Shown one piece after another: positions 42,562 through 60,000 of a stretch of DNA of 62,062 nucleotides. This DNA is from Anaeromyces robustus (Eukaryota > Neocallimastigomycota > Neocallimastigomycetes > Neocallimastigales > Neocallimastigaceae): NCBI GenBank assembly GCA_002104895.1, contig MCFG01000099.1:117501-179562 (forward strand), read 5' to 3'. Within the stretch, counting starts at the first letter, position 1. Every line of letters begins with the position of its first letter. The notes under the pieces were generated by a model. It had not been told where the DNA came from. It ran no database searches and worked only from the letters and a program-made list of their open reading frames with translations. The position numbers were made by a program, and so were the translations under genes.

Positions 42562-43972
42562 TAAAACTAAGTATATATTTACATTAACTTCAGCTAATTG
42601 TTCTTCTAAAGATGGCATAGCTATTATAATAGCACCTTTTTTAGTAATATTTTCATGTAAAAATTTCCATAAATTACGTTGAGCAGCCTTCTTTTTAATA
42701 AAGAATTGGAATACATTATTTAAAACAACTATATCAGCATTTTGAAGCTCAGTAGCACGATTTAAAATGTTATCACAATAAACTGAGATACGATTTTCAT
42801 CCATATTATAATCTTTTATAACATTTTTTGATAAACGAGAGAAAGTTGGATTTAATTCAACACCAATAATATTTTCAATTGGGGTATAATAGTAAGCCTA
42901 TTATATATATTTATTTATAGTGTATTATATATATAAGATTAAGTTATAAATAGTATTAAATTAATAAAATATATTTAATTTTTATATATTATATATAAAT
43001 CAGATAAAAAAAAAAATAGTCAATATACAGTATACAAAACGGCTCCTAAACGAGAACCAACATCAACTAAATTCTTAATATTTTTTATTTCATCTTTTAA
43101 AGCAACATTAAATAAATAATTAAGTTTTACTATTGAAGCAGAATGAGAAATGAAATTTAATGGTTTAATATTTCTCGATAAACAATCAGCACAATAATTG
43201 AAAGAGAAATTTTCATTTTCTTCTAATTCATCTAATGCTTTTTCATCATAAAGAAAAGAATCAACATTAACAGTATTGTCTTTTGTATAACCTTCAAACT
43301 ATATTAATTGTTATTTTATAATTTTTAATTATATTTATCATAATATTATGAAAAAGATATAAATAAAGATAAAAAAAGAAAAGATAAAATAAATTAATAA
43401 AATTTCAGATATATTTTTATATAAAAAATATAATGTAATTAAAATCATATTGTTTTGAATAATGAATGTTAATTAAAATTTACTTCTTTTGAATTCTTTG
43501 GAATAGTAATAGTTTCATCTGGTGCTTCAGCATTTAATGGAAGCTTTTTTCTTAAATCTAATACAATTTTATTTAATTGTTCATTGGCTTTTTCAATTCT
43601 ATCTTCTTCTTGTTCTCTTTCTAATTCTTCTTGTAACATTTCTTCACTTATTTCATTAGCATGATAAATCTTTTCTTGTTGAGCTATTTTATTGTAGTAT
43701 AATTATTAATATTTGATAGTGTAATTTATTATAGATATATATATATATATTATATAAAGATTTCAAAAATTTAATCGAAGACGTTAGATTTTTAAATTAA
43801 TTTTAAAAAATTTCACATTAATATATATAATTTATAAATAATTGATGAAAAATTTATTCGTACCAACAGCTTCTTTTATGTAATGAAGAAATTCATGAAG
43901 CTCTTCATCATTTAGAGATGAAATAATTTTTCCAAAATCAGTTTTAGCTTTTTTAATACTAGAACTTGGCAT
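42310..43972 (-). CDS. Class I SAM-dependent methyltransferase
   Basis: Five exons on the minus strand (43972-43864, 43683-43484, 43298-43029, 42897-42583, 42426-42310) give 336 residues. Residues 1-103 are a charged helical N-terminal extension (EEMLQEELEREQEEDR). Residues about 130-160 hold a FNYCADCLSRNIKPL segment with two cysteines. The Rossmann-type methyltransferase core follows. Motif I is LVDVGSRLGAVLYT, and the acidic end of strand 2 is IIGVELNP. A later ADIVVLNNVFQFF and the strand KKGAIIIAMPS fit motifs II-III. The glycine-rich loop (DVGSRLG) and the acidic Glu are the expected SAM-binding residues. The substrate cannot be told from the sequence; I see neither a SET domain nor an RNA-binding domain. 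The gene is divergent to the GH31 gene. Intron 4 carries AAT-type repeats near 42510-42560. Confidence 0.8.
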
Positions 43973-45034
43973 TTTTAAGTATATTAAATAATTGCTTACA
44001 AGTCCTTATACTATGATAATTTGTTATTTTTTATTATTAATTTGTATATTATATTATTTTAAAAAAAAAAAAATAATTAAAAATAAAATAAGAATAAAAT
44101 AATGATTGGATAAAATATGATATATTGCAATTAATTATAAATATATTATTAAGGCGTATTAATAACTAAGAGTAATTAATATTTATTTTTTACATTAAAG
44201 AATACATTTGAAATGTGGCTTTAATTTATTATAAAATATATATATTAGATTTTGTATCAATAAACATTTATTTATTCTATTGTAAAAAACATTTATTTAT
44301 TCAATAATAAAAAGATTTAATTATTCTATTATAAAAACATTTATTGCTAATAAAAACCAAAAACAATAACAACATATTAATTATTGTTTAATAATTAGTT
44401 ATTTTTTCTTCATTTTTATTATAAATTTAATTATTAATTAAATATTTTTAATCGTTTATTTATAGTTGGTAGTAGAAATTTGATTATATATGAAAAATAT
44501 TTATGGTAAAATAAATGTTTGATTTTATTATGTTTTTATTTATATATAAAAAGATTAATTTTTTATTAATAAATTTTTTAATTAATTAAATTTTAATTGA
44601 TATTTATATTGTTCATATTAAAAAAGAAAAAATAATTTTTTTTTTAATATAAAAAAAAATAACTGTAAAATTTTTTTCTTACCTTTAAATATATTCAATA
44701 TTTCTTTAAATAAAGATTTGTTAAATATTATAATTAAATTTATACGTTGTTTTTAAATAATACAACAATATAGGTTTATAATAATACAACAGTATAGGTT
44801 TATAATAATAAGAATATTAGATATATTATTTATATATCAAGTAATTAATTAAATATTTGAAAGAATTTTATTTTGAGAATCAATTTGTAATAATTATATA
44901 TTTGATATATAAAACATAAAAGGACGGATAAATATATAATTCTACTTTTTTTTCTTTATTTTCCAAATAAATATTAATATTTAAGTTTTATAACGACATA
45001 TTTTGTATATAGAAAAGTTTATTTATAAAGAAAA
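43973..45034. other. Divergent promoter region methyltransferase / GH31
   Basis: About 1.06 kb. Around 44266-44350 there are roughly three imperfect copies of a 30-odd-bp unit (CATTTATTTATTCTATT-type). At 44759-44806 there is an exact-register 24-bp tandem duplication. No coding sequence is seen. Confidence 0.7.
44759..44806. repeat. 24-bp tandem duplication upstream of GH31
   Basis: Two copies, 44759-44782 and 44783-44806, differ by one base (ACAACAATATAGG versus ACAACAGTATAGG). They lie 230-275 bp upstream of the GH31 start codon and could be a duplicated promoter element. Confidence 0.8.
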
Positions 45035-49277
<4,243 letters not shown>

Positions 49278-50044
49278 ATAAATTAAATAAATTTATAATA
49301 ACAAAGCTAAAATAATTAAAATAATAGCTATAGTAATAGTAATAGTAATAACAATAAAAATAACAATAACAACAACAACAACAACTATAACAACAACAAC
49401 AACAATAATAATAACAACAATAGTAATAATAATAAAAATAAAATAGTAATTCTTTATTACTCATAGATGGTTTTAATTTTTTTATCAAATATAAACTTTT
49501 TATATATTTATTATATATATATATAAATTTCTAATGTAATTTACATATTTATAAAATTCTAGTATTATATTATTATTATTATAAGTATTGTTATTATTAA
49601 TGTTAAAAATATATTTTTGTTTATATATTTTGAATAATATGATAACATAGTATTAGTTTTTTTTTTTTTAGTTAACATACATTTATTATTTTTAATTATA
49701 TTATATATATATTTATTGTACTCTATAATATAAATACTGTTGTATAAATATAAAATTATATAATTCATTACATATATATATTTTTTATATCATTAAAATG
49801 CCTATAAATAAATAAGTTTAAAAAAAAAAAATAAAAATATTCAAAAAAAAAAAAAAAAAAGTTTTTTAAAAATTTTTTTATTCTTTAATTATATTAAAAT
49901 TTAATACAAAAATTAATATTATATTTAAAAATACAATAAGTATTTTTTTTCATTTTTTTTTTTTTTTTTGATAAAATTAATATAATTGTAATAAATTTTA
50001 ATATTGTCATGGTAATAAGGAATAAAGAAATAAATGGTTGAAGG
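49278..50044. other. Spacer GH31 to TPR gene, with triplet-rich 3' region
   Basis: 767 bp. The first 170 bp (about 49285-49450) are AAT/AGT/AAC triplets in the sense strand, probably 3' UTR of GH31. T- and A-runs near 49659, 49840 and 49955 follow. No gene is seen. Confidence 0.7.
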
Positions 50045-52152
50045 ATGTCAATAGATAATAATAATCATAATACTGATTTTCAAAAAGAATCTAATAATCA
50101 AACATCCATTTTAAATTTAAAAGAAAATGAAATTGAGAAAGAACTTGATAATTTTATATCAAAAGATAATTATAAATATAAAGTAGGAAATTGGTTAAAA
50201 GATATTATACCTATATCTTCCCCAAGGTCATTTATTGAAAAATATTATAATGAAAATAATCCTTTTGCATTAGATGAATGGATGTCACATTGGGGCATTG
50301 ATACCCATAAATATTTTTCTTCACTTTGGATTAAAACAAATGATAATGATACCCATGAAAATTCAAAGTAAAAAAATAAAATTAATTGATAGAATATATA
50401 TATATATTTATAAAATCTAATTTAGAAAATATAATTAATATATGCATTAAACATAAATCGTTGTATATTGAAAATTATATATATATTTAATATAATAAAG
50501 TAATGAAGAAAAAAATTGGGACTATATGGATATGCGAAAAAAGCAAAACAGTGATTGGGCACATGAAATGTAAAATATTATTCTTATTTATTTTATAATT
50601 ATTTATATATGATTAATATATTTGAATAATAAACATTTTAAATAAAATATAATTTATAATTAATAATAATAACAATAATAATTGAATATGTACTTTTTAG
50701 AATATATAAAGGTGTAACATTAGCAAAATCTAATGAATATGAAAAAGCAATAAAAGTTTATAATCATGCAATTGATATTGATCCTAATTGTGTTGATGCA
50801 TATGTAGCAAAAGGAGCAGCGTAAATATTTATATTTATGTTAATATTATTATATTAAAGTTTTAATATATTATATATATTAATTTTATTAACAATTAACA
50901 ATTATAACATAATTTATTTATTATATTTTAAAATGTATATATAATTATTAAAATTATTTAATAAAAAATATATCGTATTGCTTTTAATAATTATTTTAAT
51001 ATAATAATTATTTAATATTAATTATTTTTAAATGTATTTTAAAATAAAAATATAATTATTTAATAAAAAATATATCGTATTGCTTTTAATATTTTAAAAT
51101 AAAAATATAATTATTTAATAAAAAATATATCGTATTGCTTTTAATAACTATTTTAATATAATAATTAATTAATATTAATTATTTTTAAATGTATCTTAAA
51201 ATGAAAATATATATCTTGAAAATAACTATGTATTTTACTTCTGTGAATTATTTAAAAGTTATGCTAATCAGGAACATTATAATCTTGCAATTAGAAATTT
51301 TGAAAAAGCACTTCAAATTGACCCTAAATGTGTAAATGCTAAAAAATATTTGAAAGCTACACAAAATCGAAAGGCAGAAGAAGATAGAATTAAAGAAAAG
51401 GAACGAAAAAAACAGGAAGAAGAAGAAAGAATTAAAAGAGAAAATCAATCAAAAGATGTATATTTTATTTTATTTTTTATTTTTTAGTATATATATTAAA
51501 TAATTTTAAATGTGTAAATTTTCTTGTTTTTTACTTTTTTTTTTTTTTTTTTTTTTTATTTTCTTTTTCTTTTTATAAAAATTAAAATTTATTTTATTTA
51601 ATTCTTCTCTTAATAAAAATTTACATATATAAATAATTATTTTAGGATATAATATTGGACAATAGTAAATTAATTACTTCACCATTATTCATGGATATGA
51701 TTACGGTATCACCATCGAGGTCAGATATGAAAAAATCAAAGAAAAAAAGAAGGAAAAGTCATCGTAGAAGTAGAAGCCGTAGTAGGAAAAAACACAAAAG
51801 ACATCATAGTAGTAAAAATAAAAGTCATCGACATAGTACAAGTAGTAGAAAAAAGCATCATAGTAGACGACATTCATCAAAGTATTCATATTCTAGTGAT
51901 TCATCTATATCAACATCATATTCTTCATCAGATGATTATTCAACCGATTCTTCTTTTAGTGATTCTTATTCAGATAGTGATCATAAAAAAGAAAAAAGAT
52001 TAAGTCATTATTATAATGATAATGATGATAATAGTGATAATCTTTATAGTGATAATTTAAGACAAAAAAGGCAAGGTCATCATCATCATAAAAGCCATAT
52101 TAAACGAAGAAGAAAGGAGGATGATGAGAAAGAAAGAGAGAAAGAAAATTAA
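50045..52152 (+). CDS. TPR protein with RS-like tail, similar to TTC14
   Basis: Five exons (50045-50367, 50501-50569, 50701-50820, 51259-51457, 51646-52152) give 405 residues. Residues 1-130 are not a known domain; GNWLKDIIPIS and DEWMSHWGI look conserved. Residues 131-205 form two tetratricopeptide repeats (YEKAIKVYNHAIDIDPNCVD and YNLAIRNFEKALQIDPKCVN). A basic coiled segment follows (residues 206-237). The last 165 residues are rich in Arg-Ser, Lys-His and Ser-Asp (RRSRSRSRKKHKRHH, later many SD and SYS repeats). TPR followed by an RS/KH tail resembles the TTC14 family, but the S1 domain known in TTC14 is not seen here. RS tails point to nuclear speckles or spliceosomal interactions, an inference that fits SYF2 nearby only by chance. 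Intron 3 contains a 37-bp repeat in three copies. Confidence 0.8.
50952..51202. repeat. Repeats inside intron 3 of the TPR gene
   Basis: A 37-bp unit (core AAAAAATATATCGTATTG) occurs at 50952-50988, 51054-51090 and 51109-51145. The ~57 bp after copy 1 recur almost unchanged after copy 3 (51145-51202). The array makes up most of the 438-bp intron. Confidence 0.88.
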
Positions 52153-52463
52153 AAAAAAAAAAAAATTAATTCATATAAACCTAAATAGTTTAAATAGAAA
52201 TATAATTTAAGTGTTAAAGTATTAATCAATTTATTAATTAATTAGTTATATTTAATTAAGGTATTTAATTATCATTAAAATGATAATAGATATTTTTTTT
52301 TTTAATTTAAAAAAAAAAAAAAAAAAACAAAAAACAAAAAGATAATTTTTTATTATTAAATAAAAAGTTTATTTATTAATTAAAAAATATAAATATTATT
52401 TTAAAACAGTTATAGTAATGGTATATAAATCAAATTTTGAATGAAGTTTAATTTGTGTTTTCT

Positions 52464-52500
<37 letters not shown>

Positions 52501-54064
52501 GATATCAACTAAATATATAAACATTTAGATTGATAAATTTTTATCAATTAATTAAAAGAATATTCTTTTTGATAATAATAAAAGATAGTATTATTATTTT
52601 GAATTATGTTATTTGTATATATTAATTAATAAAATGTTTAATTATTGTCTTTTTTTTTTTTTTTTTATATTTAATTTAAACATTATAACTCCATTTTATT
52701 AAAATTATTTTTATTTAAATGATATTATAAAAAGATTATAAACAATACAGAAGTAATTATATATTATTAGAATATTTTCAGAAATTTTAAATTAATATAA
52801 TATATATTAATAGTTTTATATTAGATAATATAACTTTTATTATTAATAACTAAATGTGTATCAAGAATACAAGATAAAATATAAAGTTGTATAGAGTTAT
52901 ATGCATTTATATATGAAATATGGAATATATATTAAATCATAATCATAGTATCAATATTTTATTATCTAATGTATATTTTATTATTTTGTAATGTTAATTA
53001 TTTATATATATATATATTTTTATTAATAAAAATTATTCATGAAAAAAAAATTTTTTTTATTAAATATTGGTCACTTTCTTCATAATCTAATTATTTAATA
53101 AAAATACAAAATTTTTTATTTTTTGAATTATTAATTTTTAATAATTTGATTAAATCAGTACTTTTATAAATGATACAATTTTAGAATTGTGATTTTGTTT
53201 TTTATTAATAAACAATAATTAACAAATATTTTATTTATTTCCAAAATATTTCCTTTTTAAGAATAACAGAATTTTACAAAATTATAATTATAATTATTAT
53301 TATTTTTTATTTTATTAATTATTATAATTTTACTTTAATTATTTATTATTTATTTATTTATTTATTTAAATATATATATAAATTGTATATTTCTTAATTA
53401 TTAATTATATTTTATTTATTATTTTTGTTTTTTGGTAAAATATAATTTTAATTAAAAGAAATTTCCAAATTTAATATATAATAATATATTTTAATATATA
53501 TTATGTATTTTTTTTTAAAAAAAACTAATTTAGTTAAATTAAAATATTTTTTTACTGCATCATTAAATAAATAAATAAAAAAAAAACCTTAATTTTTATA
53601 TAAAAGTCAATTTTTGTAGTTTTTGTATATTGTAATACATATAAAAATTATTAAAAAATTTTTGTTTTTATTTATTTTTACTTTAATAGAATTAGTAAAT
53701 ATATAAAATAATTTTACTAGAAAAATAAATAAAAAAAATATAATGCAGTTTGATTAATTTCAAGAAAAAAGAAGAATAGTTTTTTTTTTATTTTTAATTT
53801 TTTCATTTTTTTATTGTTATTTAATAAAAATAATATAGCAATAATAAAAGAGAAATAATTTTTTTTTATCAAAAAAAAAAAAAAAATAAAAAAAAACTTT
53901 TAAAATTTTACGTCATTCAAATATAATTTATTTGAAATAGAACAATTTTTAAGTAGTATATATATATAATAGAAAAATATTATTTATTGGGAATAAAAAT
54001 TAGTTTTTTTTTTTTTTTTTTTTTTTTTTTTATTTTTTTGTAATAAATTTAAGTATATTTATAA
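52153..54064. other. Intergenic region TPR gene to ankyrin gene
   Basis: 1.9 kb of A/T DNA without a gene. It has a 33-nt T-run near 52465-52497, shorter T-runs near 52650 and an A-run near 53873. A 27-nt T-run at 54004-54030 lies right before the ankyrin start. Confidence 0.7.
54004..54030. promoter_or_regulatory. T-tract 34 bp upstream of the ankyrin start
   Basis: Twenty-seven T, one A, then seven more T, ending about 25 bp before ATG 54065. A T-tract this close to the start is likely part of the core promoter or the 5' leader. Confidence 0.4.
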
Positions 54065-57000
54065 ATGAATATGAAAGAAATACTTCCAAGTACTCTAACT
54101 CAATTAATAATTGAGAATAAAAATCAATTATTGAAAAACAATGTTAAATACTATCTTACAAGTAATTCATATATTTTAACTTTACTTTGTATATATAAAA
54201 AGAAAACAACTTTATCAAACCAACAATTAAAAAATATTATTACTGAAGAAGAAAATAAAATAAAATTTGATAAATCTATGTATAAGGAAGCCATTGATAA
54301 TAAAAATTATGATGCAATAAATATTTTATATGATACTGATACAAGGAAGAAAGATATTATACTAGAAGAAATTGATGACATATTTAAAAAAAGAAAATAT
54401 ATAGTTGATAAAGATGAATTTATTCATATAGTTAAATACCCAGAAATAAAATGTATTGCAAATAAATATTTAAATAATTCTTCTTTTCGAGTATTACAAG
54501 AAAATAATAAAATTAGAAGAAGTAATCAAGAAAGGAGGAATGAAATTAAGAAATTAATTGAAAATAATGATGTTGATAAGTTTATAACTTATTTAAAGGA
54601 ACATGATTATCATTTAAGTAATTTTAATGTAAAATATGACGAATTTGACGATATTTTGAAATTTGCCATTGATAATGATGCATCTTTTGAAATGATAAAA
54701 TTTATAATTCAACAATGTCAATATAAGAAGTTTAATTATAATGTTTGTATAAATGATAAGATTATGACATTACTTTATGCTGTAATATCTAAAAATAAAT
54801 TTGATATTTCAGATTTTTTAATTAGAAATGGAGCTGATATAAATAATGGTAATATATTAGTTCGACTGTATAAAGAAAATTTACTGAATAAAGGGAATTT
54901 AAAATATCTTTTAGATAATAAATACGAATTAACAACAGCCGTTTTGAATCAATTAATTAATGATAATAAAATTAATTTATTAAAACAAATATTCAAATTA
55001 TATACCTTTAATAATACATCAATATTAAAGTTAATTACTCTTTATAAAAGTAAAAAATCATTATCTTCGTTACAATTAAATGATATAGTTAAAAATGAGA
55101 TAAATAAAAAACCATTTAAAATATCATTTAATAAATCTATCTATAAGACAGCTATAATTAATAATAATTATGAAATTATTAATCTTTTATATATGAATGA
55201 TAATAGATCAAAGAATTTGATTTTTATGGAATTATTACAATTGATAAATACACAAGAACGTAATCATCATTCGGGGAACAAAATTGACTTTTTAAAAAAA
55301 ATTAAAGCTGGAGAATTGAAAATACAAGTAGATAAAAGCATTATTAATTCTTTATATGAAAATGAAATTAAAGATGAAGTGAAAAAGGAAGTTAATAGTA
55401 TAATAAAGTTAAGAAACAATTTAAAAAACAATAAAATATTGTTATCATTTTTTAATGATGATTATTTTGATTTATTAATAAACGCTATTGAAAATAATGC
55501 CTCAATTGAAATGATAAAATTTATTGTAACTCAATATATTTCATTGAATTATAATTTTTACGATAATCAAACAAAAAAGTATAAAACACCACTTTCATGT
55601 GCCTTATCCAACAATGAATTTACAATAGCAAATCTTTTGTTGGGAATCGATGCTGATATCAATTTTAAAATTAATAATATAGATATTGTTTTAACTCTCT
55701 ATAATAACAAACAGCTAAATAATAAAAATTTAAAATTTATTATTAGTAATGGATTTCAAATAACTACGGAATTGATAACAAAATTAATCATTGATCAAAA
55801 AAATAATATTTTGAATATAATATTCAATCCTATTATTTCTGACGAGGACTATTTAGTATCAAATAAATCAAATAAACAAAAGAAAATGATAATTAAATAT
55901 GATTGGTATTATAAGGCACTTTGTTTTAATAATAAAAAAGCAATAGATATTTTTTTTAATTATGGAATTAATAATAATGATTCATTTTTAGAAGGATATG
56001 AATTATGCGAGTTGTTAAAAGAAGCCATCGATAATCATAACTATATCTTTATAAAAAAATTATTAAATAGTGGATTATTTAATTTTGAAAAATTTGGCTT
56101 AGAAGATTTTATATCAAAAAAATTTTTTATCTCCAATAAACAAAAATCACGTGATAAAAAAGATCATCACTTTAAATGTATTAAATTTTTTATGGAAGAA
56201 TCATTAAAGAATGAAAAATTTAATTTTAGAAATATTAATTTTGAAAAAATTTTATATAATTTAATGGAAATTGGAAATGTTAAGATTTTGAAAAAATATA
56301 TACAGAAATCTTTTGAAAATAAAACATTTGATTTTAAATATGTTAATTTTGAAAAAATTTTTTTAAATTTAAAAAAATATAATAATTTAATAAAATTTTT
56401 CTTTGTAAGTTCTTTAAATCATAAAACATTTGATTTTAATTTAATCGATTATGAGAAAATTATATTAGAAATAAGTAAATCTAATAATTTAGATTTATTA
56501 AAATTAATATTTAATAAATCACTTAATCATGAGACCTTCAATTTTAAAAATGTTAATATCAATAATATTTTATTAATTCTAAAAAAAATAAATTATTATA
56601 ATGTAGATATTTTAGAATATTTTATAAAAAGAATGTTAAATAGTAAAAATTTCAATATAAAATATTTAGTCGTTGATGAATTTTTATTAACATTAGAAAA
56701 AATCGATAATAATGAATTTATGAAATTTGTTATACTAAATTTATTATACCATGAAACTCTTGACTTTAATGGTAATATTAATATTAAAGATATTTTAGTG
56801 AGTACAAATAAAATTGAAAATATTCAAAATTTCAATTATTTTATCGAGATTGTATTTAATAATCCAACATTGGAATTTAGTAATCGTACAATTGAAGATA
56901 TATTATTAGCAACCTGCAAAATGAATAAGATCCCGTATATAGAATTTATTATTAAAGAAGCTTTTTTAAATAAGAGTTATCATCCTGAAGAATTCAATAT

Positions 57001-60000
57001 AAAGTTAATTAATTATGAAAAAATTCTTTTGACAGCTAATAGGTATAATAATGAATATATCATAAAATGGATTATTGATAAATTATTAGTAGATGAAAAT
57101 GATATCACAAGTATTAATTTTGAAAAAATCCTATTATCAGCCAGTAAAATAGAAAATATTAAATCAATGGAAATCATTATTAAAAAATTATTAAATATAC
57201 CATCATTATCATTTGAACATCTAGAATCCATTGAACCTGATCTTTCAGTAATAAAGACTTTTGATATTCCATACCTTTCATTAATATTAAATACACTTAT
57301 AAAATTACATCATTTACCTTTAATAAAGTATTTAATAGAAAGTGAGGAATTGAAAAATATATTAAATATTAATACTAAAGATAAAAACAATGAATATCCA
57401 ATAATTACTGCAGCCACTACTACAAAATATTATACAAAAAATATAGATATATTTGAATATTTAATTCAAAATGGTACAAATTATAATGTTTCTAATATTA
57501 ATGATGAATCATTAATATTATTAGCACTTAAACATGGAAATTATTTAGTTCTTCAATCACTTTTAAAAAGAGATGATCCAAAACTCTTTGATAACATGAT
57601 AAATAATTCTAAAATTGATAATAATACAATTCTTAAGGCCGTTTATCAAAATGATGTTATAACTTTAAAAAATTTAATTGAAAGTCAAGATCAAAATTAT
57701 TGTGATGATATTAATTTTTTGAATAATAATTCATTCAGTTATTTTACACCATTAATTTTATCATATTTATTAAATCACCAAGAAATTTTCAACATTTTAA
57801 TCAATAATTCAGATATTAATAAATTGGATTATTATGGTTATAGCATTTTACATTATGCAATTCTTAAAGAAGATATTAAAATAATAAAATATTTAATTAA
57901 AAAGGGATCTAATATTAATTACGGAAAGAATAAATATATTCAAGGTCATTCACCTCTTGATATTTCCATTCATATTAAAAATAAAGAAATTACCTTTATT
58001 CTACTTCATAATAAAAATATAAAAATTAATAATCTAAATAGATACGGAGAAATACCATTAATTACTTTACTTAAAATGAATCACTATTCCATAGAAGAAA
58101 AATTGGATCTTATGAAATATTTCATTAAAGAAGAAGAATTTAATATAAATAATGAAAATGATAGTCATTCAAAATCTGAATCTGTATTAAGATATGCTAT
58201 TAAATACTCTGAACTTCTTATATTTGAATATTTAATAAAAAGTAAATATTATGATTTGTCTGATCAAATCATTGAAGAAATAATATATAATGATAAGCTT
58301 GAATTATTAAAAATATTAATTCCCAAATATCTTGATATTAATTGGAAAGATGAAAATAATGATAACCTTTTAGTATATGCATTTGAAGCTGGAAATATTA
58401 GGATAATTAATTATTTGGTTGATAATGGAATTGAAATTGATTACTTTTTAAGTAAAATTGTAGAGATTATTATTCATCGAGGTGAATTTGATTTATTAAG
58501 AATATTTATTCCAAAACATTTAAGTCTTAATATGACTGATGAAGAAGGAAATACACTTTTAATTCACGCCATTGAAGATGTAAATATGGATTTAGTAAAA
58601 TTCTTAGTACAGTATGATGTTTATATCAATAAAGAAAATATGAATGGTCAAACCCCAATATTTTACTCAGTTTTATCAGAGAATGTCAATATCATTAAAT
58701 ATTTAATTGTTAATGGTGCTAATGTTAATAAAATAGATGATAATCATAATTCACCATTATCATTTGCTGTAAATAAAAATAATACCAAAATTGTTGAATA
58801 TTTAATTAATGCTGGTGCAGATGTTAATAGAGAAGATGGATTTGGTTTTACACCATTAATAAAAGCCATTTCGAATAAGAATATAGATATGGTAAAATGT
58901 TTAGTTCAAGGTGGAGCTAATGTCAATAAAAAGGGGAAATCTGGAATGAAACCATTAATTTATGCATTAAGAAATAAATTATTAACTATTGTTAAATATT
59001 TAATTAAAGCTGGAGCAAATGTTAATGAAGAAGATAAATATGGTAATACACCATTAATGGAAGCTATAAATCAAGATAGTATTGTTAGTGTAAAATATTT
59101 AATAGAAAATGGTGCCAACTTTAATAAAAAGGATAGAATGGGAAATACACCATTAATTTATGCCATCAATAGTACTCATAGGAATAAATTTAAAATTGTA
59201 AAATATTTAATTGATTGTGGTGCATTTATTAATAAAAAGGATCAAAATGATAATACTCCATTATTCCATGCTATAAAAATTAAAAATATTGCAATAATAC
59301 AATATTTAATTGATCATGGTGCCATTATAAGAGCAGAATCTGGTATTATTGATTTAATTTATGCCATAAAGAATGAAGATATTGAGAAAATTAAATATTT
59401 AGTTAATAGTAAAGAAGATATTAAAAGGGAACCAAATTGGAGTATTATACCATTGTATTATGCTATTGATAGTGGTAATTTAGATATAATAAAAATATTA
59501 ATTCAAAATGGTGCTATAATGAATACTAATTCAAAATGGATGGATCATCATTTAAATAGAGCTATTCAAAAAGGTAATAAAGAAATTATAAAATATTTAA
59601 TTGAACATCCTTATGAGTCAAAACAAATTCAAATTCAAAAACAAAAAGATCAATATCAATATCAATATCATTGTCAACATCAGAAACAACAACAACAACA
59701 ACAACAAAAAAGACAAGAAAATGAACAAGAACAAGAACAAGAACAAGTTAAAGATAAAGATAAAGATAAAGATAAAGATAAAGATATAGAAAAGAACAAA
59801 AATATGAATGAAGAACAAGATCCAAAACAAAAACAAAAGCAAAAACAAGAATATGAACGAAAGTATAAAAGACAACAAGAAGAAGAACAAAATGAATATA
59901 AATATAAATATGATTATGAAAATAGTATAAAAGATAATGAAAATATAGCATTAAATCTTTCAATTAAATATAAAAAGATTAATATTGTAAAATATTTAAT

